This document shows, one piece after another, positions 26,028-36,736 of a stretch of DNA of 64,000 bases; positions within the stretch are counted from its first letter, which is position 1, and every line of letters starts with the position of its first letter. The notes under the pieces were generated by a model. The model was not told the origin of the DNA. It was given only the letters and a program-made list of their open reading frames with translations, and searched no databases. The DNA comes from Nemania diffusa (taxonomy: Eukaryota; Ascomycota; Sordariomycetes; Xylariales; Xylariaceae): NCBI GenBank assembly GCA_038501195.1, contig JBBPUQ010000006.1:496001-560000 (forward strand), in the 5' to 3' direction. Made by a program: the position numbers and the translations under genes.

Positions 26028-27024
26028 ATGGCACAAACTCAACCCGCTAAGCCAGTAAGCCTGGCATCCAAAGCCAAGTCGAAGAAGCGACCCCGTGAGG
26101 ACGACAGTGGCTCGCGAAAACGGAGAAAGTCAGCCTTCGAAGACGAAGACCTAGACATGGACCTAGAGGCTGGTCTAAACAAGAAAATCGGCCTCCTCGA
26201 CAGCATGTTGCTTGCCGATCATCTAGCCCAGAAGACGAGGAGATTTGGCTCCGATCTAAAGCCGGTAGAGCTTTCTGCCCTGGACATTTCACGTGAGTCT
26301 CACTCACCTGCATGTTTGGGGATGCAGAAGACTAAGTGACAGCAGCAAACGCGATCAAGGACTCGAGTTCATTTTCTGAACCCCGGAGTCTGGAGAATCT
26401 TCCGGCATTTTTAGAGGCGCACGCCAAGAACCCGAAGACGCTGGGAGAAGCCCCGAAGGAGAATGGCTCGCCGCACACCATCATTGTGACCGGTGCCGGG
26501 TTGAGGGCGGCCGAGGTTGTGAGGTATGGCTCTCCGCCCATTGGCTTAGTTTCCTTTCTAGGCTGTTTTCTAACAAACTTTATAGAGCCGTGCGAAAATT
26601 CCAGTCGAAGAATGTCACAGTGGGAAAGCTAGTACGCGAAACTTGCCTCTCGATAGATTATAATCGCAAGCTAACATTGTGCAGTTCGCGAAACATATTA
26701 AGATCGAGGACACTAAGAAGTTCCTTGAAAGTCACCGAACGGGCGTTGCGGTGGGAACGCCCGTAAGGTTAAACGATCTAGCTGAAAGTGGTCAGTTTTC
26801 ATAGCAGATCTCATCCGAAATTGAAGCTGACAGATGGTTCAGGAATACTGAAGCTAGATAAACTCGAGCGACTCGTGGTTGACGCCTCGCATATTGACCA
26901 GAAGAAGCGGGGTATCATGGACATGAAGGAGACTATGATACCCCTCGCGCGCTGGCTATCTAGGACGGAGTTTAAGGTGAAATACACGGATTCTGAGCAG
27001 CCATTGCAGCTCTTGTTCTACTAA
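26028..27024 (+). CDS. CMS1: Cms1/CMSS1 family 90S pre-ribosome factor
   Basis: Cms1 is a component of the 90S pre-ribosome involved in small-subunit rRNA processing. Five exons (26028-26292, 26343-26523, 26586-26631, 26685-26790, 26843-27024) give 259 residues, with GT-AG introns of about 50-60 bp and an exact frame. The N-terminus is Lys/Arg-rich (KKRPREDD, SRKRRKS) and acidic. The core carries PHTIIVTGAGLRAAEVVRAV, KLFAKHIKIED, a GTPVRLNDLAE block and LVVDASHIDQKKRGIMDMKE, the family signature. The core resembles a degenerate helicase-type domain without nucleotide-binding motifs, as in its relatives. Without splicing the frame breaks at each intron. Confidence 0.92.
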
Positions 27025-27313
27025 ATCGGTTTCGGGGCAAATCCACACACTTCTCTTGACGTGGTGTTCAATTGCATTTCACATGATACCCAGAACAGTG
27101 CTTCGGTCTCGGTCGGCGTTAGAAATTGGTGTACAGGTCATTCAGAACGACTATATAGAAAATAGTGGACGCCGTAACATTACAAATGTATGTTAAAGCC
27201 CTCCCAACAAGACAAGACAAGTTATTTCCTCCTTCGTACTTCGTGGTATAATAGCATGGTATAAAATATGCCCGAAAACAAAAGCGCCCATGCTGATTCG
27301 TCTCTCTCTATTA

Positions 27314-28064
27314 CTAGTACCCATTCATCCAGTAATCTTGCAGCAAGACCATAGTAATCCACAGGACCAGCCCTGAAAAGGACGCCTGGAAACGAGTCGA
27401 CTGTGATTGCGTGATGACCCACGGCCGGTTGATGCTCGAGGACTCGGGGCTGCTCGTTAGGAAGGGCGTGAGGGTTGGTGACAGGGTCATGGTTAGTGTG
27501 ATATGGTCCGTGAAGGTAGTGGTGACCGTGACCACGGGGATACTCTCCTGGCGTAGTTGGATGCCAGGGATCTCGGGAAGTTGGCGGCCAGCGAGATAAT
27601 CGGCCTCTCGCACACGGAGGAGCTCTTCGTTGATGAAGCCGGGCGCAACCATATGGATCTCGGCGCCGACCCCCATGCACGTTGAGATCGTGCGACTAAG
27701 TGCTGGGCCGTATTCCTTCGAATCACATTGAGAGTAGAGACACTGGAATAGTGACTAGCAGAAGCATGTTAGCACGACATTGAAGAGTGTGGCTAGGGAA
27801 TACGATTCTAGCTTGCCTTTTGATACTCTTGCTGGTGGCAGAGGCAGTTCATGTCCAAGCATTGCGTGACGAACATGCTATCAATCATGCAGTGTGATGC
27901 ACAGCCTATCAGCACCCGATTAGCAGGTGAAGTAGTGAACGTTGAATCGCGCGGAACAACTAGCTCCTCTTACTTGGCAGTTCAGGATCGGTCCCAACAT
28001 CCAGCTTCAACATCTTGGCGAAGGCGGCGTGCACAAGGAGGAAAATGAAGTAGATGTATTTCAT
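27314..28064 (-). CDS. CFEM-domain, probably GPI-anchored surface protein
   Basis: CFEM proteins of fungi are secreted or cell-surface proteins; some bind heme, others act in adhesion or host interaction. Three exons (28064-27974, 27905-27817, 27754-27314) give 206 residues. Residues 1-16 (MKYIYFIFLLVHAAFA) form a signal peptide. The domain follows with eight cysteines in CFEM order: LPSCASHC, QCLDMNCLC, FQCLYSQC and TISTC, including the Asp of LDMNC, the position that binds heme iron in studied members. A Thr/Ser-rich stalk follows and a hydrophobic C-terminal tail (about 183-200) compatible with a GPI signal. The second intron starts with GC (AAG then GCAAGC), a rare but accepted donor. It converges on Cms1. 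An in-frame ATG at 28154 would give an implausible longer start. Confidence 0.85.
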
Positions 28065-31000
28065 CTTGGCCAAATGTAAGCCAGCACAGCGTGGCTGGAC
28101 GAGTACGAGTATAAATTCTAACAGCGAAATGAGACGCCGTGATAGCTGCTGCACTTATTTGCCAGTCTGGTGATTCAATTTTTTTTCTCTTTTTCGTTTT
28201 GTCTAGTTGTTTCTCTCTGCTTGCTCTCCAGATCCAATAAATCGTTGCAAAGAAAAAAAGCGAATGAATTCCCGGGCTGCGACAACAACGCGGCGAGTAA
28301 GGATAGTCACCAAGAAATCAGGCCCGAGTAGGGAGTCGAAGTTCGATGCTTGACAATCCAAAAAAAGGGGGGGAAGCGAGTGTGGTTGTAGGGAAACGAG
28401 CGAATTCGTCGTGAGCGAATGACTGGCGATGTTGTAGTCTACTTCGAGCTGATAGTGGTAGCCGAAGAGGACGAGATGAGGTGGGATGTGACTCCGTTAA
28501 CTAGGTAGCTCCCATGTCGGAAGACAAACCCGCCTTCTTCGCTTATAATTGTACTTCTGTCCCGGGCAGTAACAGACCTCGCAAGAGTTCAAGGTAGCTG
28601 CTTCCCGCCTCGAACATATCGCATCTTTCTTTGCACCTGCCAGAAAAGGGGCTGAGGAGTGGTGCCTCTGATCCTTCTCCCTCAGCTTACGCATCAAGGC
28701 TGCCGCTTCTACGCGAATATGCTTTAATCTTCAGGTTGTTTTATTGCTCCTCTCAGACTAAGGGCTAGGAACTGAATTCCAATGTCTAATTATTTTTATT
28801 GTTTTAGTGGGCTATTAGCTGTCTGCCTTGTTAATCAGATTTACTATCCAGGAAAGCAAAGCTCCTGGCTGAATCTAAATCACACTTCATCAAGTGCACT
28901 TAACAATCCTGATCGTGTGTTTGCCTTACATTCACTTTTAAATTGCCCAAGGGAGTGTGATGATAACTTTACACTCATTATACAGCCTTGAAGAGAAAAG
29001 GAAATTTAGCCGTATTCCAAATTCACCAATAAATTAAAGATCAATCATTCATAGAAGAAGATTTAATTAATGAATTTATTAAACTTTAGACTAAATTATG
29101 CTGATCCTATAACCATGTAAACCTTCTATATGAAGGTAGATCACTACAATGCAGTCACACTTTCGGCGTATCCCATTTGTTATGTAGATGTTTCATCTTT
29201 TCTTAACTTTTCACATAGATCAACGTTGAAAGACAAATATTTTCTATCAAGTGCTTTTTAAAAAATGTATCTCTCAGTAGAACAATCATTTCATGCCCGT
29301 TTGCACAAAGCTTGCCTTTTAGTGTAAGACAGTATATTAATACCCCCGAAGTACCCTATGCTCTGTTAAACCATGTGTTAGACGCCAATATTTTAGGGGG
29401 CTACCTATTCTCCTTTTACTATATTTATGTTTAGAATTTTGTATATATGAGCCTAGAATATTGCTACTAGAAATACAAAAGTGGTTCAGGAATGAGTATT
29501 TATCTTGATCCAAAACCTATATACTTTTACCCAACGGTGCCTTATTAGTGACTTGTCAGAGACTCATCGCTGCTTTAGAACACCACTTTTTAGCATGCTG
29601 CATTACCATAGGTTCTCGCTACTCGTTTATCTCGACGCCAACGCGGCAATTGCGGCTCGAAACATGAGCAATTCCGATGCCAGCTACTATCTGTCTACTC
29701 GTTAGATTAAGACAATTTATCACCCGACGCCTGGTACAATTGCGTATAAGGAAGTCATCGCGACGTAGATGCAATCAAAATGGTAGGTTTGAAACATCTA
29801 CACCGCGGGTTAGGGAGTATTAGTAAAGGAAGAAAAGAAATATAGTGAAAGCTAATAGAACAAGGCAATCACATTGCGCCAAACGTGACTTGGAGAATAA
29901 GTCTTGTTGACTCATCCACTAGAGGATAAAAGGGGGCGTGGGAGTTATTTGGCGTAGCGATGTTCACTGTGCTCGAGGGCTAGTTACTACCCTATATTTT
30001 CCTGATAAAATCTCTTGAATTTCCGTGAATCAATTACATACACATATAAAATCAATGTGCAACTTTTACGCCCTTTAAATTATTCCTTATTAAAGATGTC
30101 TCTGAATTTAACAATTGGGCTAGGTAGCATAAGAGTTGCCTGAATGAAAAAGGCCCTATGTATATGAGATCGAACCCCGGAATGCCTACCCTTTGTCGGC
30201 CATTCCTGCTGTAATTATTCCCAGAATGAGTAAACTAAATTTGAGTTAACAGAAGATAATTGTGTATTTGTAGTTGTTCACTAGGCCACCTAATTAAGTC
30301 CAGTAAATTACTTCTTTGACCTGTCCGATCTCCTCTGACTAACCTAAGGTTGTTAATCTCGATGACATTTAGGTTTACAGCTAGCAGGGAAATTCTTTTA
30401 CAGTATTCAATATTAAAGTGAAAGGAAGTGGAATGTCTAGGATAAGAACCTCTGTGCTTGAGTGAGGTACCTGCCGTTTCTAATTATTAACTTATGAGGC
30501 AGAATAACAGAGAAGAGAAGTAACGACATTAGTCAGTTGGATGTATTCTCTCGCTGTAGTATCCTATTGAATATTGTCATAATAGTCCTGAGCACTTACC
30601 CGTGTTATATTTAAAGCAGTCGCTCCGAGGCTCCTGCCTCAGACAGTAATATTGACACCATTGTTAATAGTCTAATAGACCACAGCCGGTAATACCGCCA
30701 AACTTCCAGATCTGGTCATAGTTCTCTTCTCTTCTATTGAACAGGGCTTCAATTCGATAACCACAACCAGCAACAGCTATTCAACACCTTTCACTTATTG
30801 TGCAGTTCAAAAACTGTTAATGGTTGCGTTAAATCAACAGCAGTGACAACAGCATCGCACTCGACACTCTAAAATGCCAACGACATAACTTGTCTACGAT
30901 ACATACACACAGTAACCGCAATAATCAAGACTCGGAGGCTTTGCTATCCGGTCACAGCAAGCCAAAACCCCAGAGACGGAATCTTTGCTGCAGGACCTGT

Positions 31001-31217
31001 GACAAAGAAAATCACGAAACCTGGACAGGCTGCGAATCCAAGAAGATCTTTGAAGGTTTCTAGAGCTCGACTCGGCCAGCCATCTGTTCTCTGATCTCGA
31101 AATACCGGGTTGGCGCGGATTCTGTACAAATAGCTCTTCTTTTTCCGAATCGTCACTATCGCCATTAGCAGCATCGAGACGAGGGACTGCGTCTCCCGCG
31201 TCCACACCCATATTTCC
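28065..31217. other. Gene-poor intergenic stretch
   Basis: Only short open frames occur in these 3.1 kb, such as 28782-28991 and 29505-29705, with no recognisable motif, GC pattern or partner exon. The first part is probably the CFEM promoter. From about 29000 to 30500 the DNA is moderately AT-rich but not RIP-like. Confidence 0.5.
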
Positions 31218-31886
31218 ATGATACCTTTCCACGCCCCAGGCGAAGAAGGCGAAGAATCACCCATTAATCCATCACCCATTGAGTATCCATGGCCCATTAA
31301 TAGTCCATGGCCCATGAATCCATGGCCCTCGGATGTATCACGTACTGATCCATCGCGTATTAGTCTACTGACAGAAGAGCTCTCGGCTGAGGTAGACCCA
31401 GAAACCCTCGGGAATGCATGTGGTGGAGCCCTAAGCCGTCTGCTTGTCCTATATAATTGTACACCACCTAATTCCTGGCCCTCCCCCGTCTCTACGATTG
31501 CTCCATTAAGTAAAGGAAGAGCAACTATCGCAAACCTAGTGGCCGAGGGCCGCCATCTCCAGGCGTTCAGGCAGGCGCTAGGGTTCGCATACCAGCGCGC
31601 GAGGGCAGACGTGAACGACCTGCTCTTCAGCGTCCGCCTTACCCGCATTTCCCACGACGGCCGTACCGGCGAGATCGACTCTGTGATCCCGTCGATCGAT
31701 ATCGTCATGGAGATTTCATGGAAGAACACATGGGTACAACAGCTGCTGGCGAGATACTTGGTCGCCTGGATGCGACAATGTTACCACGTACTACCGATTC
31801 CCGACTTGTTTGTAGTTCAAGAGCTCCAACCTCAATTCCAACGTCGGTTATTGGTGATTGGTCTTGACCAAGAGTTTAAACCCTAG
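31218..31886 (+). CDS. Possible protein, 222 aa, unrecognised
   Basis: The plus-strand frame has C/G-rich third codon positions in its second half (about 31540-31710), which argues for coding on this strand. A longer minus-strand frame (31729-30944) covers part of the same DNA but reads less like a protein. The N-terminal part repeats a Pro-Trp-Pro-(Ile/Met)-Asn motif three times. The C-terminal half looks helical, with no motif known to me. The frame is open upstream from a stop near 31130. It may be a gene fragment; no intron was identified. Confidence 0.35.
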   Translation: MIPFHAPGEEGEESPINPSPIEYPWPINSPWPMNPWPSDVSRTDPSRISLLTEELSAEVDPETLGNACGGALSRLLVLYNCTPPNSWPSPVSTIAPLSKGRATIANLVAEGRHLQAFRQALGFAYQRARADVNDLLFSVRLTRISHDGRTGEIDSVIPSIDIVMEISWKNTWVQQLLARYLVAWMRQCYHVLPIPDLFVVQELQPQFQRRLLVIGLDQEFKP

Positions 31887-33102
31887 CAGGACGACAGATG
31901 GGAAGTTCGGGTGAACATTATTGAGGCTCTACGTGAGGAGGAGAAGACTGACGAACTGGAAAGTGGATCAGGGTGAGATGAGTTGCTCAAGGGGTTGACA
32001 GGTAGATGAGATGACACGGTGACTTTACGCCTTGTCTTGGACTAAGACTCGGATGAAGAGCAAGGAAAGCAATTAGGATGAAGAAGATCCGTGGTATATC
32101 GCGAATGGGCGGCTATGTCTCTTCTAATGCTCCAGTATAGTTGTGTAGAGGCAGGCGATGAAGGGAGGGTTTAACGATTAATAGGGATGATGGATAGTTA
32201 AAGTGTATTGTTAACGTTTCCGCTTAAAATCCGGTGAACATTTCCAAACCAAGCATCAAAGAATTGAATATGAGTAGTTAGATATATGTAATATACAGCG
32301 TTCCGAGCGACACTGCTGCTGCAAGACTGAGGGTTATTATCGTATGAAGGCCACCTCAGCCATCGGGAGACCTCGCGATATGTACTAAACTCATTGATTT
32401 CAATGGGGCACAGTCGTACCGTCAAGAATCAGGTCTCCAATCAGATGTGTGTTTGTGGTAAGAAATTTTATTGCGCCAGTTCATACGTACTATTCCGGGC
32501 ACAATCACTTGAGCTGGTACAACCTCGTCGGTGTGCTGGTCTGTAGTCGCGCTTCGCGTCGCTGTTATAAACTTGGCATCTGCAGGACAACTGTCAGACA
32601 GCTGCGAATACCACCTATATATATAGCTGCAAGGGTCGGCCTCTCGTTTCCCGCAGGCTCCCTCCTACAATCCTACGCGACCGTATTTGTATTCGCAGCA
32701 TACTTAACTCTGTAGTTCATACAGCCGCTTGGCTACTCTGTCACAGTTCCGTCTCGAAAATGAAATCATTAGCCCCCTTTTCATTGGCTGCATTATGGGC
32801 TCAAGTCGCACTTCGCCTACCTATTTACCCGCGCTGCTTCACTATCTACCTACACAAGGTAGATAAGCCCCTTTTTTGCTGCAACCCTCATCGTCATTCA
32901 TTTCCTCCTTTTCACGAGAAAACCTACCTATTCTCAACCTGCAGGTTGCCAATATCGCTTAGAAGTGGCATATCGAACTGAGAGATATATAACCGTACAT
33001 TGCCTATTAATACTATTTGATCTTTGGGATAATATTTGTGATCTCTATTGCCTGCCTCCGCGCTGTTTTATCTCGCCCGACTGAGTAGCCCACGTATACC
33101 TA
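31887..33102. other. Intergenic, HET gene promoter side
   Basis: No gene seen. A TATATAA word lies near 32983, about 120 bp before the HET start. Short plus-strand frames at 32449 and 32760 have no support. Confidence 0.5.
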
Positions 33103-34950
33103 ATGCGTCTAATCAACGTTCATACCCTTGACCTTGAGGATTTCTGGGGAAAAGACCCTCCCGCCTATGCCATTCTTTCTCACACCTGGGGTACAGAAGA
33201 AGTATCATTCCAAGACTGGAAAGCCCGAGCCTCTATTTCTCATAAAGCTGGCTTCGACAAGATTATCAAAGTAGCCCAGATAGCGGAAAAATTAGACCTC
33301 AATTACGTCTGGGTTGATACAAATTGCATTGATAAAACAAGTAGTGCCGAACTCTCGGAAGCTATCAATTCCATGTTTGCCTGGTATAGCAAGGCTGAGT
33401 GGTGTTTGGTTCATCTTGACGACGTCCCATCAATTGACAACCCCACGGTAGGAGGGCGATCTGTCGGTTATACATTAGAGGCTCTACAAGATTCAAGGTG
33501 GTTTACGAGGGGTTGGACATTACAGGAGCTTATTGCCCCCGCATGTTTAGCATTCTTTTCTCAAAACTGGCAGATCATTGGATATCTGAGGAAAGTTTCC
33601 AGACGGGGCAAAGAATGGACTGACGAGACCCTCGCGCACTGGTTTCACACACCAATAAAAGACATTCAAATCATCGAGGAAAAGATTGTCGACACCATTT
33701 CGCACATAACAGGTATCGCCCGGGCAACTTTGGTCACGAAAGAAGACTACGTGAATGAAAGCATTGCCGTCAGAATGCATTGGGCTTCAAAAAGAAGGAC
33801 TACCAGGGTCGAAGATATGGCATACTGCCTCTTTGGTCTTTTCAACATTAACATGCCCCTCCTATACGGCGAGGGCAAAGCGGCATTCCAGAGGCTGCAA
33901 GAGGAGATTATGAAGGTATCCATTGATCAATCAATTTTCGCATGGTCTTCCGAATCCCTAGATCTTGAGCAAGATCTAGGGCGCATAAGCCTCATGGCCC
34001 CGTGGCCGAGCGCTTTCAACAACAAACACATTGTCAAAACCAAGACTTCATCCCGAGCCCCGATCGACTCTGTTTATACACTGGAAAATTACGGACTATC
34101 CATTCAACTTCCATTGCTAGTCAGCCTCGGCCAAAGACAATACATAGCTGTTCTTGAATGTACCGATAGCCGTCTCCCCCAATACACCCATCCTCTTCCC
34201 TCTAAGCAAGAGTCAACCTATCGCCTATGCATACTTCTGAGCAAATCGGAAAATAACGACAATACATATAGGCGAGTCGCATCACCCCATTATCCAGTAG
34301 CCCTCTATATAAAAAATATCCCACCTACTCAGCGACTCCATATTCCTCGTCTTGGATGGCCCGACAGCTCCAATTTTTGTAACTCGTGCCGGCCGCCTCT
34401 GGTAGGAAACTATACCTACATTTTCCTCATATTCGTGGCCCCGAACCAGTCGATATCCTACGTGCATCCGATAAAAACTACAAATGGCCGTGATTTCTGC
34501 TCTCGTTGTCAGCGCATTTCATTCGAGAGACCATCTTCAGTTCCCCAGTCAACGCACGTTTCCTTCGCGCTCACGCTTAAAGATGGGACAACGGCGAGAA
34601 TCCGAAACACACGGTTTTGTCTGACTGCCAAGGTCGATTTTCACGAACATGGCGACTTCTTATATTATGAGTTTGTTCGTGATAAAGAGTCATTTGGGCG
34701 CCGCATACTGCGGCGAAGAGTAGTCGGTCATGCTGAAGTGGGCTTATTGGGAGCTCAGGCGTCGAAACTCCAAAACTTTCAGGAAATTCCAATATTTATT
34801 AGTTTCGAAACCACCAGGGAGGCGTCCATTGATCGCAAGACTTCGAATGCCTTACTTTCCAGGCGACCCGGGGATCCAGGCGGATTTACGCCCTCCAAAA
34901 GAGAACCAGTGAGGAGGAAAGGTCTCGAACTGTACCGCGGAAACCCATAA
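33103..34950 (+). CDS. HET-domain protein, heterokaryon incompatibility type
   Basis: HET domains (TIR-related) trigger programmed cell death in fungal allorecognition. This single-exon 615-residue protein has the domain at its N-terminus: AYAILSHTWG at 21-30, YVWVDTNCIDK near 68-78, the MFAWYSKAEWCLVHLDD block, and SRWFTRGWTLQELIAP near 133-148. It is followed by ASKRRTTRVEDMAYCLFG and MPLLYGEGKAAFQRLQEEI, the segment that follows HET in HET-E/HET-D-like proteins (DUF8212-type). There is no NACHT, WD or ankyrin part. The C-terminal 300 residues are unassigned; they contain CNSC and CSRC pairs at about 426 and 466, a possible zinc site. It is intact, with no RIP-like stops. Confidence 0.9.
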   Translation: MRLINVHTLDLEDFWGKDPPAYAILSHTWGTEEVSFQDWKARASISHKAGFDKIIKVAQIAEKLDLNYVWVDTNCIDKTSSAELSEAINSMFAWYSKAEWCLVHLDDVPSIDNPTVGGRSVGYTLEALQDSRWFTRGWTLQELIAPACLAFFSQNWQIIGYLRKVSRRGKEWTDETLAHWFHTPIKDIQIIEEKIVDTISHITGIARATLVTKEDYVNESIAVRMHWASKRRTTRVEDMAYCLFGLFNINMPLLYGEGKAAFQRLQEEIMKVSIDQSIFAWSSESLDLEQDLGRISLMAPWPSAFNNKHIVKTKTSSRAPIDSVYTLENYGLSIQLPLLVSLGQRQYIAVLECTDSRLPQYTHPLPSKQESTYRLCILLSKSENNDNTYRRVASPHYPVALYIKNIPPTQRLHIPRLGWPDSSNFCNSCRPPLVGNYTYIFLIFVAPNQSISYVHPIKTTNGRDFCSRCQRISFERPSSVPQSTHVSFALTLKDGTTARIRNTRFCLTAKVDFHEHGDFLYYEFVRDKESFGRRILRRRVVGHAEVGLLGAQASKLQNFQEIPIFISFETTREASIDRKTSNALLSRRPGDPGGFTPSKREPVRRKGLELYRGNP

Positions 34951-36208
34951 TCGACATCTCTTGTTGCAACTGTATGCATCGCATTCAAGAACTGAGGTTT
35001 TTTCGCGGTCGCATAAGCTCAATGTAGACTCTCCTCTATCCTCCATGACCATGGCAACTGGGTGTCACTATTTAGAGGTCCTTTAATTAATAGTTGTAGA
35101 TTAAATAGTAGAGGTGTGGTATCTAAGCATACTAAACAGCTAGAGACGTGCTACAACTCCCTACGTAAGTAGGAAGGTAATGCCAAATTTTAACAAAGGC
35201 TATAACTAAGACAGCTTCGAAACCAACAAGGTATATAACATGTTTGCGGCGATTAACTTCCTGAGATCTTAAATTTTCTTCTAACCCTCTTCCCAAGTCA
35301 TGTCTTTGGACGCTAGAATATTTCTCAACGTAGAAAGTATTATGATATACTCTCACTAGCATAATGTAATGATTAAGTTACTTCAAAACATAGTCAAACT
35401 TTCACTTTATCGGGTCGCCTATATAATGACTATCGAAGAAAGGGTTAGATAAAATAGCGTTAAGCTATATCGTTTGCTATTATTGATTATAAGTCTGGCT
35501 AAGGTTGAGGTCTGTAATATAAATTACCAAGCCTTTCTTAAGCTTCTTACTTATGCTAGTAATATCAGCATAAATCAAGCATAATATTCGAATTACAAAG
35601 ATCTCCATTCCTGTCCAAGCCCATGTTTATCAACCTCTTTATGTACCTAATACATGACAATGAATAGCATCAACCCTAGCGCATAAACAAAGGAGACTAA
35701 AGAATGTCGAAACTCTTCAACTGAAGTAACATCATGGACTTAACTATAAACGTGGGAACAAATATTTGGGTCGTGTGTCCTAAAGCAGAACGTAAGATAT
35801 TTCTTAGTAGATCATACGTGATCGCGTCTGTTTAAACATGACAACTCTAACTAAAACTCGCAGACGGTGTATTAGAGGAGCGGACAATTTCCATAGACTT
35901 TACTCACTAGTAGAGATCTAGAGACTTGGATCATGTTACTGCGATTTATTGAAAGAGTTCGGCGAAAGCGCCCGGGGTGTTCAGAAACGGTCGCCATGAC
36001 TCAAGAAACAAGTAAACTGTATTGAGACAGACTTCACTGCAGAATTTAATATAAATACTCTGTTCAGCTCCTCTCTTCCGGATTTATTTTCTTCTCGTCA
36101 TCACCTTCTACTTCGCTGCTAACAAGACAACAACTATCTCAACTCACCAGAACCATCAACTCTCTACACTCATATCAGGAAACTCCTACGACCACGGCTT
36201 TAGCCAAC
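34951..36208. other. Intergenic with promoter of the 175-aa orphan
   Basis: No gene seen. TATAAATA at 36050-36057 lies about 150 bp before the next start codon and is followed by pyrimidine-rich DNA, a normal fungal promoter arrangement. Confidence 0.5.
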
Positions 36209-36736
36209 ATGAGTTTTCCTTGCGAGCCATGCATGGAGCCACAGTGCTCGGAATGCAATGAAATGTTTGAGGGATGTGCCACTTGGCAAGAATTTCTTGA
36301 GCGCCGCCATACTCCAGACATGTTTGCGGACGTGGCCCTGGGGAGCCTGAGGTATAACCTTAACTTTATCGATAAGGTTGGTACCGCTGAAGGATCCTGT
36401 CTACTACAAGTGCAGGATTATCATAACCGCCTCGCTCCCAGCCTTAGTGAAGATGAGATGGCCGTTCTACAGTCTGTTTATGAACGAGCTATGCTCTCTG
36501 CCGCCGGGGCTCGTGTGCTGCTCCATAAGCTTGAGCTAGCGCGGGTTTTTTATCCGGATGACGCTGTTCTTAACGATGAGCTCCGTCATCAGGTTGTCCG
36601 CCTGCTTGAAATCTGGCATGCCCAGCATGGCCGAATTCTTTGGCTCCTGCACATCGCTCAGATGGGGCCTGAACATACTTCACGCTTTGTTGCTGATGCT
36701 CGGGATTTCCCTGAGCCTCTCCTGCTTGCAATCTAA
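36209..36736 (+). CDS. Orphan protein with paired cysteines, 175 aa
   Basis: I do not recognise the family. The frame has good codon periodicity, a TATA box at the right distance and a CT-rich leader. The first 23 residues hold CEPC, CSEC and a further Cys in a spacing that could bind a metal. The remainder is predicted all-helical, with hydrophobic heptads (about 75-155) that suggest a helical bundle. There is no signal peptide or membrane segment, so it is probably intracellular. It lies alone in an accessory stretch about 1.3 kb after the HET gene on the same strand. A function linked to HET is possible but not shown. Confidence 0.6.
   Translation: MSFPCEPCMEPQCSECNEMFEGCATWQEFLERRHTPDMFADVALGSLRYNLNFIDKVGTAEGSCLLQVQDYHNRLAPSLSEDEMAVLQSVYERAMLSAAGARVLLHKLELARVFYPDDAVLNDELRHQVVRLLEIWHAQHGRILWLLHIAQMGPEHTSRFVADARDFPEPLLLAI

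Noticed and set aside
30160..30200. B-box-like GGGGTTCGATCT on minus strand
   Set aside because: No T-stem pairing and no tRNA fold around it.
30944..31729. 261-residue minus-strand frame
   Set aside because: Third-position bias favours the opposite strand and the sequence is not protein-like.
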